In this document: positions 25,038 to 33,741 of the stretch, piece by piece | Numbering within the stretch: position 1 is the first letter of the stretch | Layout of the letters: each line of letters starts with the position of its first letter | The notes under the pieces: model-generated | The model's database searches: none | The model's input: only the letters and a program-made list of their open reading frames with translations | Told to the model about the DNA's origin: nothing | DNA from: Azospirillum halopraeferens DSM 3675 | Lineage (GTDB): Bacteria; Pseudomonadota; Alphaproteobacteria; Azospirillales; Azospirillaceae | Assembly: GCF_000429625.1 (NCBI RefSeq) | Contig: NZ_AUCF01000017.1 | Location: 1 to 64,000 of the forward strand | DNA: 64,000 nt | Direction: 5' to 3' | Position numbers and translations under genes: made by a program

Positions 25038-26467
25038 GGCGTGCCCACCTCCAGCAGCCGGGCCATCGGCCCGCCGGCCAGCCCCATCAGCAGCGACACC
25101 GTGGCAAGCACCAGCGGCACCCCCTGCATCCACGGCGACACCGGGGTGAAGGGGGTGTCCGACGCATCCCGGAAGGCGGGGGCGAGGATGGCGAAGACGT
25201 AGCCGGCGGCCAGCAGCCCGCCCAGCACCAGGACCACCGCCCACCACCACTGGCCACCCGCCAGGGCCGCCCCCAGCAGCAGCCATTTGGCCAGGAAACC
25301 GCCGCTGGGCGGCAGGCCCATCAGCGTCAGTCCGCCGATGCCCAGCGCGAACACCGTCAGCGGCATCCGGCGCACCGCGCCGTGGATGGACGACAGCCGG
25401 TCGGTGCCCAGCGCCTCAAGGATCAGGCCGGCGGCCAGGAACATGGCGGCCTTGGCGACGGCGTGGGCGGCCAGCAGCAGCACGCCGCCCGACCACGCCC
25501 CGACGGTTCCCGCCAGCGGGATCAGCAGCAGCAGGTAGCCGGTCTGCGCGACGGTGGAGTAGGCCAGCAGCGGCTTCAGCCGGTCCTGCCGCAGCGCCGC
25601 CACCGAACCCCAGAGCACCGACACCGCCCCGATGGCGCCCACGAACTGGCGCACCGCCTCCCCCGACACCACGCCGAACACGGCGTCCCACAGGCGCAGC
25701 AGCACCAGAACCGAGGCGGCGATCACCAGCCCCGACAGCAGGGCGCTGGCGTGGCTGGGGGCGGCGGAGTGGGCGGGCGGCAGCCAGACGTGCATGGGGA
25801 ACAGCGCCGCCTTGGCGATCAGCCCGGCGGTCATCAGCGCCAGGGCGAGGCCGGCCGGCGTCCCCTCCTGCACCGCCGCGCCGAGCTGGGCAAGATCGAG
25901 CGTGCCGAACCCGTACAGGAAGCCGACGCCGATGAGGTAGCAGAGCGACCCCACCTGGGCCAGCAGCAGGTAGCGCATGGCCGCGGTGACCGCCGCCTCC
26001 TTGCCCTCCAGCGCCACCAGCACGACGGCGGCCATGGCGATCAGCTCCAGGCAGACGAACAGGTTGAACACGTCCGCCGCGAGGTAGAGGGCGTTCAGCC
26101 CCGCCCACAGCATCAGGAAGGGGGGCCAGAAGCGCCCCGGCGCCCGCTCCAGGTCGCCGTGGGTCTCGTACCCCGGGGCGAACAGCGACACCGCCCAGCC
26201 CACCAGCGCCGTGACCACCATCATCAGCGCCCCGGCACCGTCCAGGCGCCATTCGATCCCCAGCGGTGCCCCCCAGCCGCCCGGCGCATGGCGCACCACC
26301 TCCCCCTGCCCGACCGCGTCGGCCAGCACGGCCGCCCCCACCACCAGGACCGGTGCCGTCAGGTTGGCGATCCACGCCACCCGCCGTCCGCCGATCAGGA
26401 AGCACAGGGTGGCCGCCACCAGGGGCAGAGCCACCATCACGGAGATCCAGCCGCCGTAATCGTTCAC
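25034..26467 (-). CDS. mrpD: MrpD-type (NuoN-like) antiporter subunit
   Basis: A 477-residue subunit with about 14 helices. TM5 glutamate in FNLFVCLELIAMAAV and TM7 lysine in LIAKAALFPMHVWLPPAHS are conserved, with the downstream PSHASALLSGLV and LLAYSTVAQTGYLLL blocks. Follows mrpC directly, the normal position of mrpD, which is why this copy gets the symbol. GTG start overlapping the mrpC stop as GTGA. Predicted to carry protons against Na+ or another cation in the inner membrane. Confidence 0.88.
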   Translation of the reverse strand: MNDYGGWISVMVALPLVAATLCFLIGGRRVAWIANLTAPVLVVGAAVLADAVGQGEVVRHAPGGWGAPLGIEWRLDGAGALMMVVTALVGWAVSLFAPGYETHGDLERAPGRFWPPFLMLWAGLNALYLAADVFNLFVCLELIAMAAVVLVALEGKEAAVTAAMRYLLLAQVGSLCYLIGVGFLYGFGTLDLAQLGAAVQEGTPAGLALALMTAGLIAKAALFPMHVWLPPAHSAAPSHASALLSGLVIAASVLVLLRLWDAVFGVVSGEAVRQFVGAIGAVSVLWGSVAALRQDRLKPLLAYSTVAQTGYLLLLIPLAGTVGAWSGGVLLLAAHAVAKAAMFLAAGLILEALGTDRLSSIHGAVRRMPLTVFALGIGGLTLMGLPPSGGFLAKWLLLGAALAGGQWWWAVVLVLGGLLAAGYVFAILAPAFRDASDTPFTPVSPWMQGVPLVLATVSLLMGLAGGPMARLLEVGTP

Positions 26468-26862
26468 CGCCGTCCCTCCCCGGGTGCGGGGGGGGCGCCG
26501 GCGGTGTCGGCCGCGTCGGCCTCGTCCGTCGCGGTGGGATCCACCGGATCGTCCACGGCGTCCAGGGTGTCCCGCCCCGTCTCGTCGGCGACGCGGCGCA
26601 GCAGCGACAGGGCGTAGGCGGTGACCGAGATGGAGATGACGATCCCCGTCAGCACCAGCGCCTGAAGCACCGTGTCGGGGCCGCCCTCGCCGTCGACGGG
26701 GGCGGAGCCGATCATGAAGGTGAAGGCACCGCTGGCCGCCACGTTCAGGGCCACGATCTTGCCCAGCAGGTCCGGCCGGTCGAAGATCCCGAAGACGCCG
26801 ATGGCCAGGATCAGCACCCCGGCGACGGCGAAGACCGGTGCGGCATCGGTCACGGCGTCCAT
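26464..26862 (-). CDS. mrpC: MrpC/MnhC (NuoK-like) antiporter subunit
   Basis: A 132-residue protein with three membrane helices in the first 95 residues, homologous to NuoK: FGIFDRPDLLGKIVALNVAA and the late VLQALVLTGIVISISVTAYAL stretch are typical MrpC blocks. The C-terminal 35 residues are an acidic, low-complexity cytoplasmic tail (many D, A, T), longer than usual. The ATG at 26862 lies inside the end of mrpB (13-nt overlap). Confidence 0.9.
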   Translation of the reverse strand: MDAVTDAAPVFAVAGVLILAIGVFGIFDRPDLLGKIVALNVAASGAFTFMIGSAPVDGEGGPDTVLQALVLTGIVISISVTAYALSLLRRVADETGRDTLDAVDDPVDPTATDEADAADTAGAPPAPGEGRR

Positions 26863-27563
26863 GGGGCCCTCCCCGCGTCCGGCGGGCGGCGCGGCGGCAC
26901 GCCCACCACCAGGGCCGCCAGGCACAGGCCGATGGACAGGGTCAGCATGCCCTCCACCGCGACGATGATCCCGTAGGCCAGTCCGGGCGGGTATTCCAGG
27001 AAGGCCGCGCCGCCCCCCACCGGCCCGACCGCCGCCAGCAGGAACGCGAACAGCCCGATGGCCATGCCCGTGCGCAGCCACCACCGCCGGGCCGAGAACG
27101 GCAGGCGGCCGGTGAGGATCAGCCCCACCGCGGCCCCGGCCAGCACCGTGCCGCCCTGGAAGGCGCCGCCGGGCTGCGTCGATCCCGCCCACCACAGGTG
27201 CGCCGCCATCAGCAGCGCCATGGGCGCCAGACGGGTGCCGAAGGCGTTGGCGACCGGCGTCACGGCGGAGCCGAGGGCCAGCGGCTCGGTGGCGACGGGG
27301 GAGGCGCGGCCGACCGGGGCCAACAGGTGGATGCCCACCGCCGCCATCAGCAGGACGGCCACCTCCACCAGCGTGTCGTAGGCGCGGAAGTTCAGCAGCA
27401 CGGCGGTCACCGGCTGGATCACGCCGCTCTCGGCCAGGTGCCGGTCCACCAGCTCACCCACGCGGGGAGCGCGCGGCATGACCAGGGCGCCCCGCACCAT
27501 CAGGCCGGCAACCAGCACCGCCAGGGCGGCCGTGGCGATGCGGACGGCCCGTTCAGCGGTCAT
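26850..27563 (-). CDS. mrpB: MrpB/MnhB subunit with N-terminal MbhE-like part
   Basis: A 237-residue protein joining two modules. Residues about 1-90 resemble the MbhE region that in other bacteria forms the end of MrpA (LNFRAYDTLVEVAVLLMA is the hallmark). Residues 100-225 are the MnhB domain (HLWWAGSTQPGGAFQGGTVLAG, then LEYPPGLAYGIIVAVEGML). Such a fused E/F unit resembles the split arrangement in membrane-bound hydrogenase clusters. Start ATG at 27563; overlaps the preceding gene by 11 nt. Confidence 0.88.
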   Translation of the reverse strand: MTAERAVRIATAALAVLVAGLMVRGALVMPRAPRVGELVDRHLAESGVIQPVTAVLLNFRAYDTLVEVAVLLMAAVGIHLLAPVGRASPVATEPLALGSAVTPVANAFGTRLAPMALLMAAHLWWAGSTQPGGAFQGGTVLAGAAVGLILTGRLPFSARRWWLRTGMAIGLFAFLLAAVGPVGGGAAFLEYPPGLAYGIIVAVEGMLTLSIGLCLAALVVGVPPRRPPDAGRAPWTP

Positions 27564-27816
27564 CGGACCTGCCCCCGCGGCGGCGCAGACGGCCGATGGT
27601 GTCGAACAGCACGACGCCGGTCACCACGCCGCCCACCGCCGCCTCGGCCAGCGCCAGGTCCGGCGCGTCCAGGCGCACCCACACCAGGGCCATCTGGAAG
27701 GTGAAGGCCAGGAACAGCAGCACGGTGCTGAGCGGCCGGGTGCGTCGGAGCACGACCAGCAGGGCCAGCACCACCAGGCCGCCGGCGAACAGCAGGTCGA
27801 AGGCCAGGGCGATCAT
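27553..27816 (-). CDS. MbhD-like subunit (C-terminal fragment of MrpA as a separate gene)
   Basis: An 87-residue, three-helix protein matching the MbhD/DUF4040 domain: VRLDAPDLALAEAAVGGVVTG is the diagnostic segment. In ordinary Mrp operons this domain is part of the long MrpA; here it stands alone, as in archaeal Mbh and group 2 Mrp clusters. ATG at 27816 overlaps the mrpG stop by 4 nt. Confidence 0.85.
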   Translation of the reverse strand: MIALAFDLLFAGGLVVLALLVVLRRTRPLSTVLLFLAFTFQMALVWVRLDAPDLALAEAAVGGVVTGVVLFDTIGRLRRRGGRSDDR

Positions 27817-28172
27817 CGCTCCGCCTCCTCCGGCTTCGCCGCGGGCTCGCTGCCCACGGGCATACCGCTGACCGGCACCCCGCTGACCGGTACGCCATGG
27901 TCGAGGGCCGCCTTGGCCAGCACGTTGCCGGCCACCGCCACGCCCGCCAGGGTGGCCATCCACACCAGCGCCAGCTTCGCCGCGTGGGCCCAGCCGGGAT
28001 CCTGGAGGACCAGGCCGACGGCGATCAGCCCGACGCCCAGGTTGTCCGCCTTGGTCACCGCGTGCAGGCGCGTGTAGAGGTCGGGAAAGCGCAGCAGCCC
28101 CACCGTTCCGGCGACGAAGAAGCCGGCGCCGGCGAGGATGAAGGCGACGCTGAGGATCTCCGTCAGGGTCAT
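27813..28172 (-). CDS. mrpG: MrpG/MnhG antiporter subunit
   Basis: A 119-residue protein with three membrane helices and the typical GLLRFPDLYTRLHAVTKADNLG block of MnhG/PhaG. The tail contains a short repeated VPVSG unit not seen in most homologues. Its ATG overlaps the mrpF stop by 4 nt. Needed for assembly of the antiporter complex in characterised Mrp systems. Confidence 0.92.
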   Translation of the reverse strand: MTLTEILSVAFILAGAGFFVAGTVGLLRFPDLYTRLHAVTKADNLGVGLIAVGLVLQDPGWAHAAKLALVWMATLAGVAVAGNVLAKAALDHGVPVSGVPVSGMPVGSEPAAKPEEAER

Positions 28173-28492
28173 GGCGCCCTCCCGTCGCGGTCGGTGCCGG
28201 GGGCCGGCGGCACCGCGTCGTCCTCGCCCGGCGGCGTGCCGCGCCACCACAGGCGGCGGGCGAACGTCAGGGAGGTGAAGGGCGCCAGCATCGCCGCCAC
28301 CAGCGCCACGTCGTCGGCCGCCGCCATGCCCGCCGCCGCCCCCACCAGCAGGACGGCGACCACCGACGTGGTCCCCATCAGGTTGACGATCACCAGACGG
28401 TCGGCGATCGTCCGCTCCCGCCTCAGGAGCAACAGCCCCACCCCGGCGTTGGCCAGCAGGAACAGGGCGACGGCAATGTTGAGGGTCTGCAC
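28169..28492 (-). CDS. mrpF: MrpF/MnhF antiporter subunit
   Basis: A 107-residue, three-helix membrane protein (RTIADRLVIVNLMGTTSV is the family block), with a proline-rich acidic tail. GTG start at 28492 with GGGAG upstream. It follows mrpE by 28 nt and is coupled to mrpG. MrpF has been tied to Na+ and cholate efflux in Bacillus; the role here is inferred. Confidence 0.9.
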   Translation of the reverse strand: MQTLNIAVALFLLANAGVGLLLLRRERTIADRLVIVNLMGTTSVVAVLLVGAAAGMAAADDVALVAAMLAPFTSLTFARRLWWRGTPPGEDDAVPPAPGTDRDGRAP

Positions 28493-28520
28493 GGGCGGGG
28501 TCTCCCTTGCGGCGGGGCGG

Positions 28521-29060
28521 TCAGGGGGCGGTGTCGGCGTCGGGCAGGGCCCAGGCGATCCAATCCTCCATACGGGCGAGCATCGCCTCGTTCGGCAGGG
28601 TCCGGTCGATGACGTGGATCCGCAGGCCGTCGTCCTGCACGTCCATAACCAGGGAACCGGGAATCATCGTCGCGGCGAAACCCAGCGCTACGCCCACGTC
28701 GGCGCGGCCGCTGCGCAGCCGATAGGTGAGCACGCCGGGGTCGATGGCCGGGCGCGGTGTGAAGGCGCGCCACGCCACGTCCACCCCGCCCCGGATCGAC
28801 ACCCAGGCGAGCATGGGCAGCAGAATGGCGAAGCGGAGAACGCGCAGCCGCGTGCGGCGCGGCGGCACGAGGACGAGGCTGGCGGGAACCGCCAGCGCGA
28901 CGGCGAGCAGACCATAGGCCCAGGAGTCCGCCGGCCGGCCCGTCAGCACGACCCACAGCAGGGCGAACAGCCCGATGCGGACAGCCACGGCGGGTGCCGT
29001 GTGCCGCCCGACGAGGCGGCCCCGGGGAACGCGGCGATGATCGCGTGCGCTGTCCGTCAC
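28521..29060 (-). CDS. mrpE: MrpE/MnhE antiporter subunit
   Basis: A 179-residue protein, first gene of the nine-gene operon. After a charged N-terminus of about 30 residues come two membrane helices and the conserved cytoplasmic part: VRFAILLPMLAWVSIRGG-like region, YRLRSGRADVGVALGFAATM, PGSLVMDVQDDGLRIHVID. The GTG at 29060 is preceded by GGGGAG at suitable spacing; starting at the later internal positions would remove only the charged leader. The gene order E-F-G-(D)-B-C-D-D-D matches hydrogenase-type Mbh modules rather than the A-to-G order of Bacillus. Confidence 0.88.
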   Translation of the reverse strand: MTDSARDHRRVPRGRLVGRHTAPAVAVRIGLFALLWVVLTGRPADSWAYGLLAVALAVPASLVLVPPRRTRLRVLRFAILLPMLAWVSIRGGVDVAWRAFTPRPAIDPGVLTYRLRSGRADVGVALGFAATMIPGSLVMDVQDDGLRIHVIDRTLPNEAMLARMEDWIAWALPDADTAP

Positions 29061-29139
29061 CCCCTTCGCTCCCCGTCCGTTGCCGCCCCGCTGTCGACCT
29101 AAACCCAAGCCTGCGCTTGCGGTTCCCTGCGCGGCGCGG

Positions 29140-29982
29140 CTATTCGGCGCCGACGCCGGCGGATGGGATGATCAGCAGGTCGCACGGCGGCGCCGTGGCG
29201 GTCGCGGCGGCGATGCCGCCGAACAGCCGGTTCCCCGATCCGCTGGTCCCGATCACCAGCAGGTCCGGCCCGGCGTGCTTCACCTCGGCGTTGAGGACGG
29301 AGATGGTCTCGCCGTCGCGCAGGCGCAGGTCGATCTCGTTGACCAGGGCCGGCCGGCCGAGCCGCCGCCCCACCGCGCGGATGCGGGCGGCCAACGCCTC
29401 ACGGTGCTGGCCGCCGACCTCGTTCCGGTTCTCCGGCGTGTCGAGGAAGCCGCCGAAGGGGACGTGGAAGGCGTGGACGACCGTGATCCGGCAGTCGGGG
29501 AACAGGGCCAGCGTGGCCTCCAGCCCGCGCTCCGCCGCGTCGGAATCGTCCATGCCGATCATCACCTTGCCATAGTCGTCGCCGGCCGGATCGACCACCG
29601 ACAGCACCGGGGCGATGCCGGCGTCGGCCACCCGCTGCGCCGTGCCGGCGCTGAACATGTCGCGCAGCAGCGACGGCCGGTGGGCGCCGAGCACGACCAG
29701 ATCGACGCCGCCGGCATGGACCCGGCGGACGATTTCCTCGGCCGGGTCGCCGACGCGCACCTCCAGGCTGACGGTCCGCCCCTCGACGGCGTGTCCCTTC
29801 AGCAGACGGGCGAGCTTCGCCTCCGCCTCACGGCATTGCTCGTCATCGCTGATTGCGTAGGACCCGTTCTCGACGGTGTGCAGGACGGTCAGGGTGCCGG
29901 CCGCCCCCGTCAGCCGCAGCGCCCGCGCCAGGGCGCGATCGGACTGCGTGGACAGGTCGGTGGCGAGCAGAACGGATCTCAT
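29140..29982 (-). CDS. tandem universal stress protein (UspA family)
   Basis: A 280-residue protein of two UspA domains, residues 1-140 and 141-280. Each begins with a beta strand followed by the D (LLATDLS; IGMDDSD), and each has the late G-x-x-G/S pattern: the second reads VIGTSGSGNRL, an ATP-type loop, while the first has VLGAHRPSLL. Probably a stress-related nucleotide-binding protein. ATG at 29982 with AAGGAG upstream. It is divergent from the ferritin-like gene with 237 nt between. Confidence 0.9.
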   Translation of the reverse strand: MRSVLLATDLSTQSDRALARALRLTGAAGTLTVLHTVENGSYAISDDEQCREAEAKLARLLKGHAVEGRTVSLEVRVGDPAEEIVRRVHAGGVDLVVLGAHRPSLLRDMFSAGTAQRVADAGIAPVLSVVDPAGDDYGKVMIGMDDSDAAERGLEATLALFPDCRITVVHAFHVPFGGFLDTPENRNEVGGQHREALAARIRAVGRRLGRPALVNEIDLRLRDGETISVLNAEVKHAGPDLLVIGTSGSGNRLFGGIAAATATAPPCDLLIIPSAGVGAE

Positions 29983-30219
29983 GGTGTGCAACTCCTTCCT
30001 CCCGGAGATTATGCCCGCACCCGGAACGACAAACGGAATGGAAAACCGTTCCGGGCCAATCGAAACACGGCTCCTCCGTTAAGCCATTGCAATATTCGCA
30101 TGGCCTGCGGAATTCGTCCATGACCTGGCGCAACGCGGGCGGGATGGGACATTTCGTCGCCGGTGCTGTTCATCCGCGCAGAGCGGCCCCGGCAGGGGCG
30201 ATCGGTGCCGGAGAACCTT

Positions 30220-30810
30220 ATGGACGCTATGCATTCCGACCGGCCGGCGATCCTGGCCGACCTCAACGATCTGCTGCAACTGGACCGTGACGCCCTGCCG
30301 GTCTATGCCGCGGCACAGGCGTCCCTGCCGGGTGACGCCGAACGCGAGGCGCTGGCCGATTTCCGGGCCGACCACGAACGGCACGTGCGCGACCTGTCGG
30401 CGCTGGTGCGCGCACTGGGCGGCCTGCCGGCACCACTGCCCCACGTCCCGACGGGGTTCCTCAAGCTGGGGCTTCAGCTCGCCGCGACCGCCGGGGGCGA
30501 GCGGGCGGTGCTGCTGGCCTTCCGGGCCAACGAGCAGCAGGTCCGCAACAAGTACGCCCGCCACGCCCGCCGCCCCTACCCGCCGGAGATCGCCGCCCTG
30601 ATCGCCCGCCACGCGGCTGACGAGGAGCGCCACTACAACTGGGTGTCCCGGCGCCTGGAGGCGCTGGGAGCGGGGACCGGGACGCCGTTGGGCCGCGCCG
30701 CCGCGGCCTTCGCCGGCCTGCACGGCGCCAACGCCGACGCACTGGAGGCCGCCGGGCGGACCGCGATGGAAGGGGCGGCCCGCTGGCTGCCGGCGTCGTC
30801 GCGGCGGTGA
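30220..30810 (+). CDS. ferritin-like (DUF2383-type) helical protein
   Basis: A 196-residue, mostly helical protein. DLLQLDRDALPVYAAA, DFRADHERHVRDL and HAADEERHYNWV supply the spaced E/D-x-x-H pattern of a ferritin-like four-helix bundle, a probable di-iron centre. Role unknown, possibly iron or oxidative stress. The ATG at 30220 has GGAGA at the right distance. Its stop lies 15 nt from the convergent NrfD gene. Confidence 0.7.
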   Translation: MDAMHSDRPAILADLNDLLQLDRDALPVYAAAQASLPGDAEREALADFRADHERHVRDLSALVRALGGLPAPLPHVPTGFLKLGLQLAATAGGERAVLLAFRANEQQVRNKYARHARRPYPPEIAALIARHAADEERHYNWVSRRLEALGAGTGTPLGRAAAAFAGLHGANADALEAAGRTAMEGAARWLPASSRR

Positions 30811-30825
30811 GCGATCGGCCATCAC

Positions 30826-32190
30826 CTAATGCTCCCGCGATTCGTGCAGCGAATGCTGGACCTCGGTGACCGAGAGCACCGGCAGCACGCGCATAAACAC
30901 CAGGAACAGCAGCAGGAACAGCCCGACCGTGCCGGCCAGCAGCGTCCAGTCCCACACGGTCGGGCTGTAGGTGGCCCAGCGCGCCGGCAGGAAGCCGTGC
31001 GACTGGCCGGCCACCACCAGCACGTAGCGCTCCACCCACATGGCTGCGACCACCGCCGCGGACACCGCGGCCAGCGGCAGCGGGCGGCAGCGCACCGCCG
31101 GGAACGCCAGTGCCGCGACCGCCCCCAGACAGACCGCCAGCGCGCCCCAGTAGTGCAGGGCGTAGGGGCCGGCGACCCGCTCCGCCAGAGCGCCCAGGGG
31201 GGCGGGGTCGCCGCCGTAGAAGGCATGGAATTCCTTGACCCCGTGGGCGTAGAGCAGCAGCGCGCCGAACAGCATCATGCCGCGGCCGAGATAGTCGAGA
31301 TGCAGCCCCGTGAGATAATGGCCGAGATCGAACGCCTGGCGCAGCACCACCGTGATGATCGCCAGCAGGGCGAACCCCGAGAAGATGCCCCCGAACATCA
31401 CGAAGGCGGGCAGGATCGAGCTGTGCCAGTCCGGCAGAACGGAGGAAGAGAAGAGATAGGCGCCGCCGGTGTGGACGAACACCGCGGGAATCGCCAGAAT
31501 CGCCAGGCTGCGGTAGACCCGCCGCCACACCGCCCATTGCCGGGCCGAGCCGCGCCAGCCCAGCGCCAGCACCCCGTAGACCACCGCGTGCCAGCGCCGC
31601 CGCGCGCGGTTGCGCAGCAGCGCCAGGTCGGGAATCATGCCGACGTAGCCGAACACCAGGACGTAGAGGAAATAGAACAGGTAGGAGAAGACGTCCCATT
31701 GCAGCGGGCTGCGGAACTGCGGCCAGACCTCCAGCGTGCTGGCGTAGGGCAGCAGCCAGTAGAAGTAATCGGGCCGCCCCAGGTGCAGGATGGGAAAGAT
31801 GGCGGAGCAGATGGTGGCGTACAGGGCCATCGCCTCGCCGTAGCGGTTCAGCGACGTCCGCCACTCCTTGCCGATCAGCAGCAGGACCGCCGACAGGATG
31901 GTGGCGGCGTGGGCAATGCCGATCCACCAGATGGTGCCGACGATGTCGTTGCCCCATACCACCGTGTTGTTGAGGCCCCAGACGCCGACGCCGCTGACCA
32001 GCAGCACCGTGGTCGAGACCACCCCCGTGACGGTGAGCAGGAGGGCCGCGGCCATCATCAGGTACCAGCGCCGTCGCGTCGCCCCCTCCAGGGGAAAGAC
32101 CGTCAGATCGCTGGCCAGGGTCCCGACGTGCCCGGCCCTGCGGTGGGCCTCTGCGGTAAAGCCGTGGGGCTGCAGGCCGCGCTGGGTCAT
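30826..32190 (-). CDS. NrfD/ActC-like membrane quinol-interacting subunit
   Basis: A 454-residue protein with about ten membrane helices, of the NrfD/PsrC family and closest in pattern to ActC of alternative complex III: VWGLNNTVVWGNDIVGTIWW, RYGEAMALYAT, LHLGRPDYFYWLLPYAS, QFRSPLQWDVFSY. Family members hold a quinol site without metal cofactors and usually work with an iron-sulfur and a molybdopterin or cytochrome partner. None of those (actA, actB, actD, actE) is next to it; only a 53-codon membrane gene precedes it. ATG with GGAG at 32190. Confidence 0.82.
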   Translation of the reverse strand: MTQRGLQPHGFTAEAHRRAGHVGTLASDLTVFPLEGATRRRWYLMMAAALLLTVTGVVSTTVLLVSGVGVWGLNNTVVWGNDIVGTIWWIGIAHAATILSAVLLLIGKEWRTSLNRYGEAMALYATICSAIFPILHLGRPDYFYWLLPYASTLEVWPQFRSPLQWDVFSYLFYFLYVLVFGYVGMIPDLALLRNRARRRWHAVVYGVLALGWRGSARQWAVWRRVYRSLAILAIPAVFVHTGGAYLFSSSVLPDWHSSILPAFVMFGGIFSGFALLAIITVVLRQAFDLGHYLTGLHLDYLGRGMMLFGALLLYAHGVKEFHAFYGGDPAPLGALAERVAGPYALHYWGALAVCLGAVAALAFPAVRCRPLPLAAVSAAVVAAMWVERYVLVVAGQSHGFLPARWATYSPTVWDWTLLAGTVGLFLLLFLVFMRVLPVLSVTEVQHSLHESREH

Positions 32191-32278
32191 CGGGGCTCCG
32201 GTCGGGCGTTCGGGGGCGGGTCCCCCGGTTAAACGCCCCCTCGCCCGATTGTTCCCGCCGCCCCCGGGGCGGGGCGCA

Positions 32279-32440
32279 TCAGCGCCCGGTGGTGAGGGCC
32301 ACGGACAGCCGGGGCGACGCCTGCGCCGCGGTATTCTGCCAGGGCGGCGGCAGGGTGGTCGCCGCATACACCGCCGCGATCAGCGCGACGCGGGCCAGGG
32401 TCACCAGGGTGGTGCGGGCATAGGGAGGAATCTTGGGCAT
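32279..32440 (-). CDS. small single-pass membrane protein upstream of NrfD-like gene
   Basis: A 53-residue open frame with one hydrophobic segment (TLVTLARVALIAAVYAATTL) and a short extracytoplasmic tail. It lies 88 nt upstream of the NrfD-like gene on the same strand. The ribosome site is weak (GAAGAAGAG), so it may or may not be a real gene; if real, it could be a small partner subunit of the quinol module. Confidence 0.45.
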   Translation of the reverse strand: MPKIPPYARTTLVTLARVALIAAVYAATTLPPPWQNTAAQASPRLSVALTTGR

Positions 32441-32681
32441 GGTCGTCTCTTCTTCTTCCGGGTGGTCCGCGACCGGGTGGAGCGGCTCTGTGACGAATTT
32501 GAGCAAACCTCGTGCCAATTGGTGGGCACCGGCCGCAGCCCGTTCCCGCCGGCCTCCCGCCGGCAGGTGCGGCGTTGCGACGCGGCAAACCCTTCCCCGA
32601 GTAGGGGAAACCCGGCAATTTCGTACGGCCGGCCGGCAGATTTCGGATCGGTAACCGATGCCACCGCCATGGGAGCCCGCC

Positions 32682-33734
32682 ATGACCACCCCGTCCCGGA
32701 TGATGCAGGAGGCCCTGGCGGCCCCCGACGCGGTCCGGCGCCTGCTGGATCCCGCCGATGCTACCGGTGCCGCCGCGCTGGACGCGCTGGTCGCCCGTCT
32801 GGCCGCGGCCCCGCCCCCCTTCGCCATGACGGTGGCCCGCGGCAGCAGCGACCACGCCGCCGCCTACGGGCGTTACCTGTTCGAAACACGGATGGGGCTG
32901 GTAACGGCCGCCGCGGCGCCGTCGGTGGTGACCGCCTACGGCGCGGGGCTGCGGCTGGCCGGGGCGTTCGTGCTGACGGTGTCCCAGTCCGGCGAGAGCC
33001 CGGACCTGCTGCGCGTCACCGAAGCGGCGCGGGCCGGTGGTGCGGTGACCGCCGCCCTGGTCAACGCCGCGGACTCGCCGCTGGCGGGGCTGGCGGAGCA
33101 TGTGCTGCCCCTGCGCGCCGGGCCGGAGACCAGCGTCGCCGCCACCGGGACGGTGATCGCCTCCCTGGCGGCCCTGGCCCGCCTGACCGGGCGGTTGTGC
33201 GGCGACGCCGCCCTGGCGGCGTCCCTGGACGCCCTGCCCGACCGGCTGGCCCTGGCGGCGGCGGCTGACTGGGACGCCGGCCTGCCGGCGCTGGCCGATG
33301 TCCACGACCTGCTGGTGGTCGCCCGCGGCCTGACCCTGCCGGTGGCCCGCGAGATGGCCCTGAAGTTCAAGGAGACCGCCGCCATGCACGCCGAGCCGTT
33401 CAGCAGCGCGGAGCTGCGCCACGGCCCGATGGCGCTGGTGGAGCCGGGCTTTCCCGTGCTGGTGGTCGCCACCGCCGACGCGACCCTGGCGGGGGTGCTG
33501 GACACCGCCCGCGCCCTGAAGGACGCCGGTGCCCACCTGCTGGTGGCGGCGGCCGATCCGGGGGCGCTGGCGCTGGCCGACACGCCCCTGCCGCTGCCGG
33601 CGCCGCTGCACCCGGCGCTCGACCCCATCGTCGCCGTTCAGGCGTTCTATCCCTTCATGGCCCGCCTGGCCCGCCACCGCGGCAGCGATCCCGACCGGCC
33701 GCGCCACCTGCGCAAGGTGACGCGCACGGTGTAG
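32682..33734 (+). CDS. tandem SIS-domain aminosugar isomerase-like protein
   Basis: A 350-residue protein with two SIS domains, about residues 30-165 and 195-340, as in the isomerase half of GlmS. The blocks VARGSSDHAAAYGRY, LTVSQSGESPDLL and LKFKETAAMHAEPFSSAELRHGP match the GlmS/AgaS/FrlB group that acts on fructose-6-phosphate or aminosugar phosphates. No glutaminase domain is present, so it probably deaminates or isomerises a sugar phosphate. ATG with GGGAGCCCGCC at 32682. Confidence 0.88.
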   Translation: MTTPSRMMQEALAAPDAVRRLLDPADATGAAALDALVARLAAAPPPFAMTVARGSSDHAAAYGRYLFETRMGLVTAAAAPSVVTAYGAGLRLAGAFVLTVSQSGESPDLLRVTEAARAGGAVTAALVNAADSPLAGLAEHVLPLRAGPETSVAATGTVIASLAALARLTGRLCGDAALAASLDALPDRLALAAAADWDAGLPALADVHDLLVVARGLTLPVAREMALKFKETAAMHAEPFSSAELRHGPMALVEPGFPVLVVATADATLAGVLDTARALKDAGAHLLVAAADPGALALADTPLPLPAPLHPALDPIVAVQAFYPFMARLARHRGSDPDRPRHLRKVTRTV

Positions 33735-33741
33735 GGCCGCG

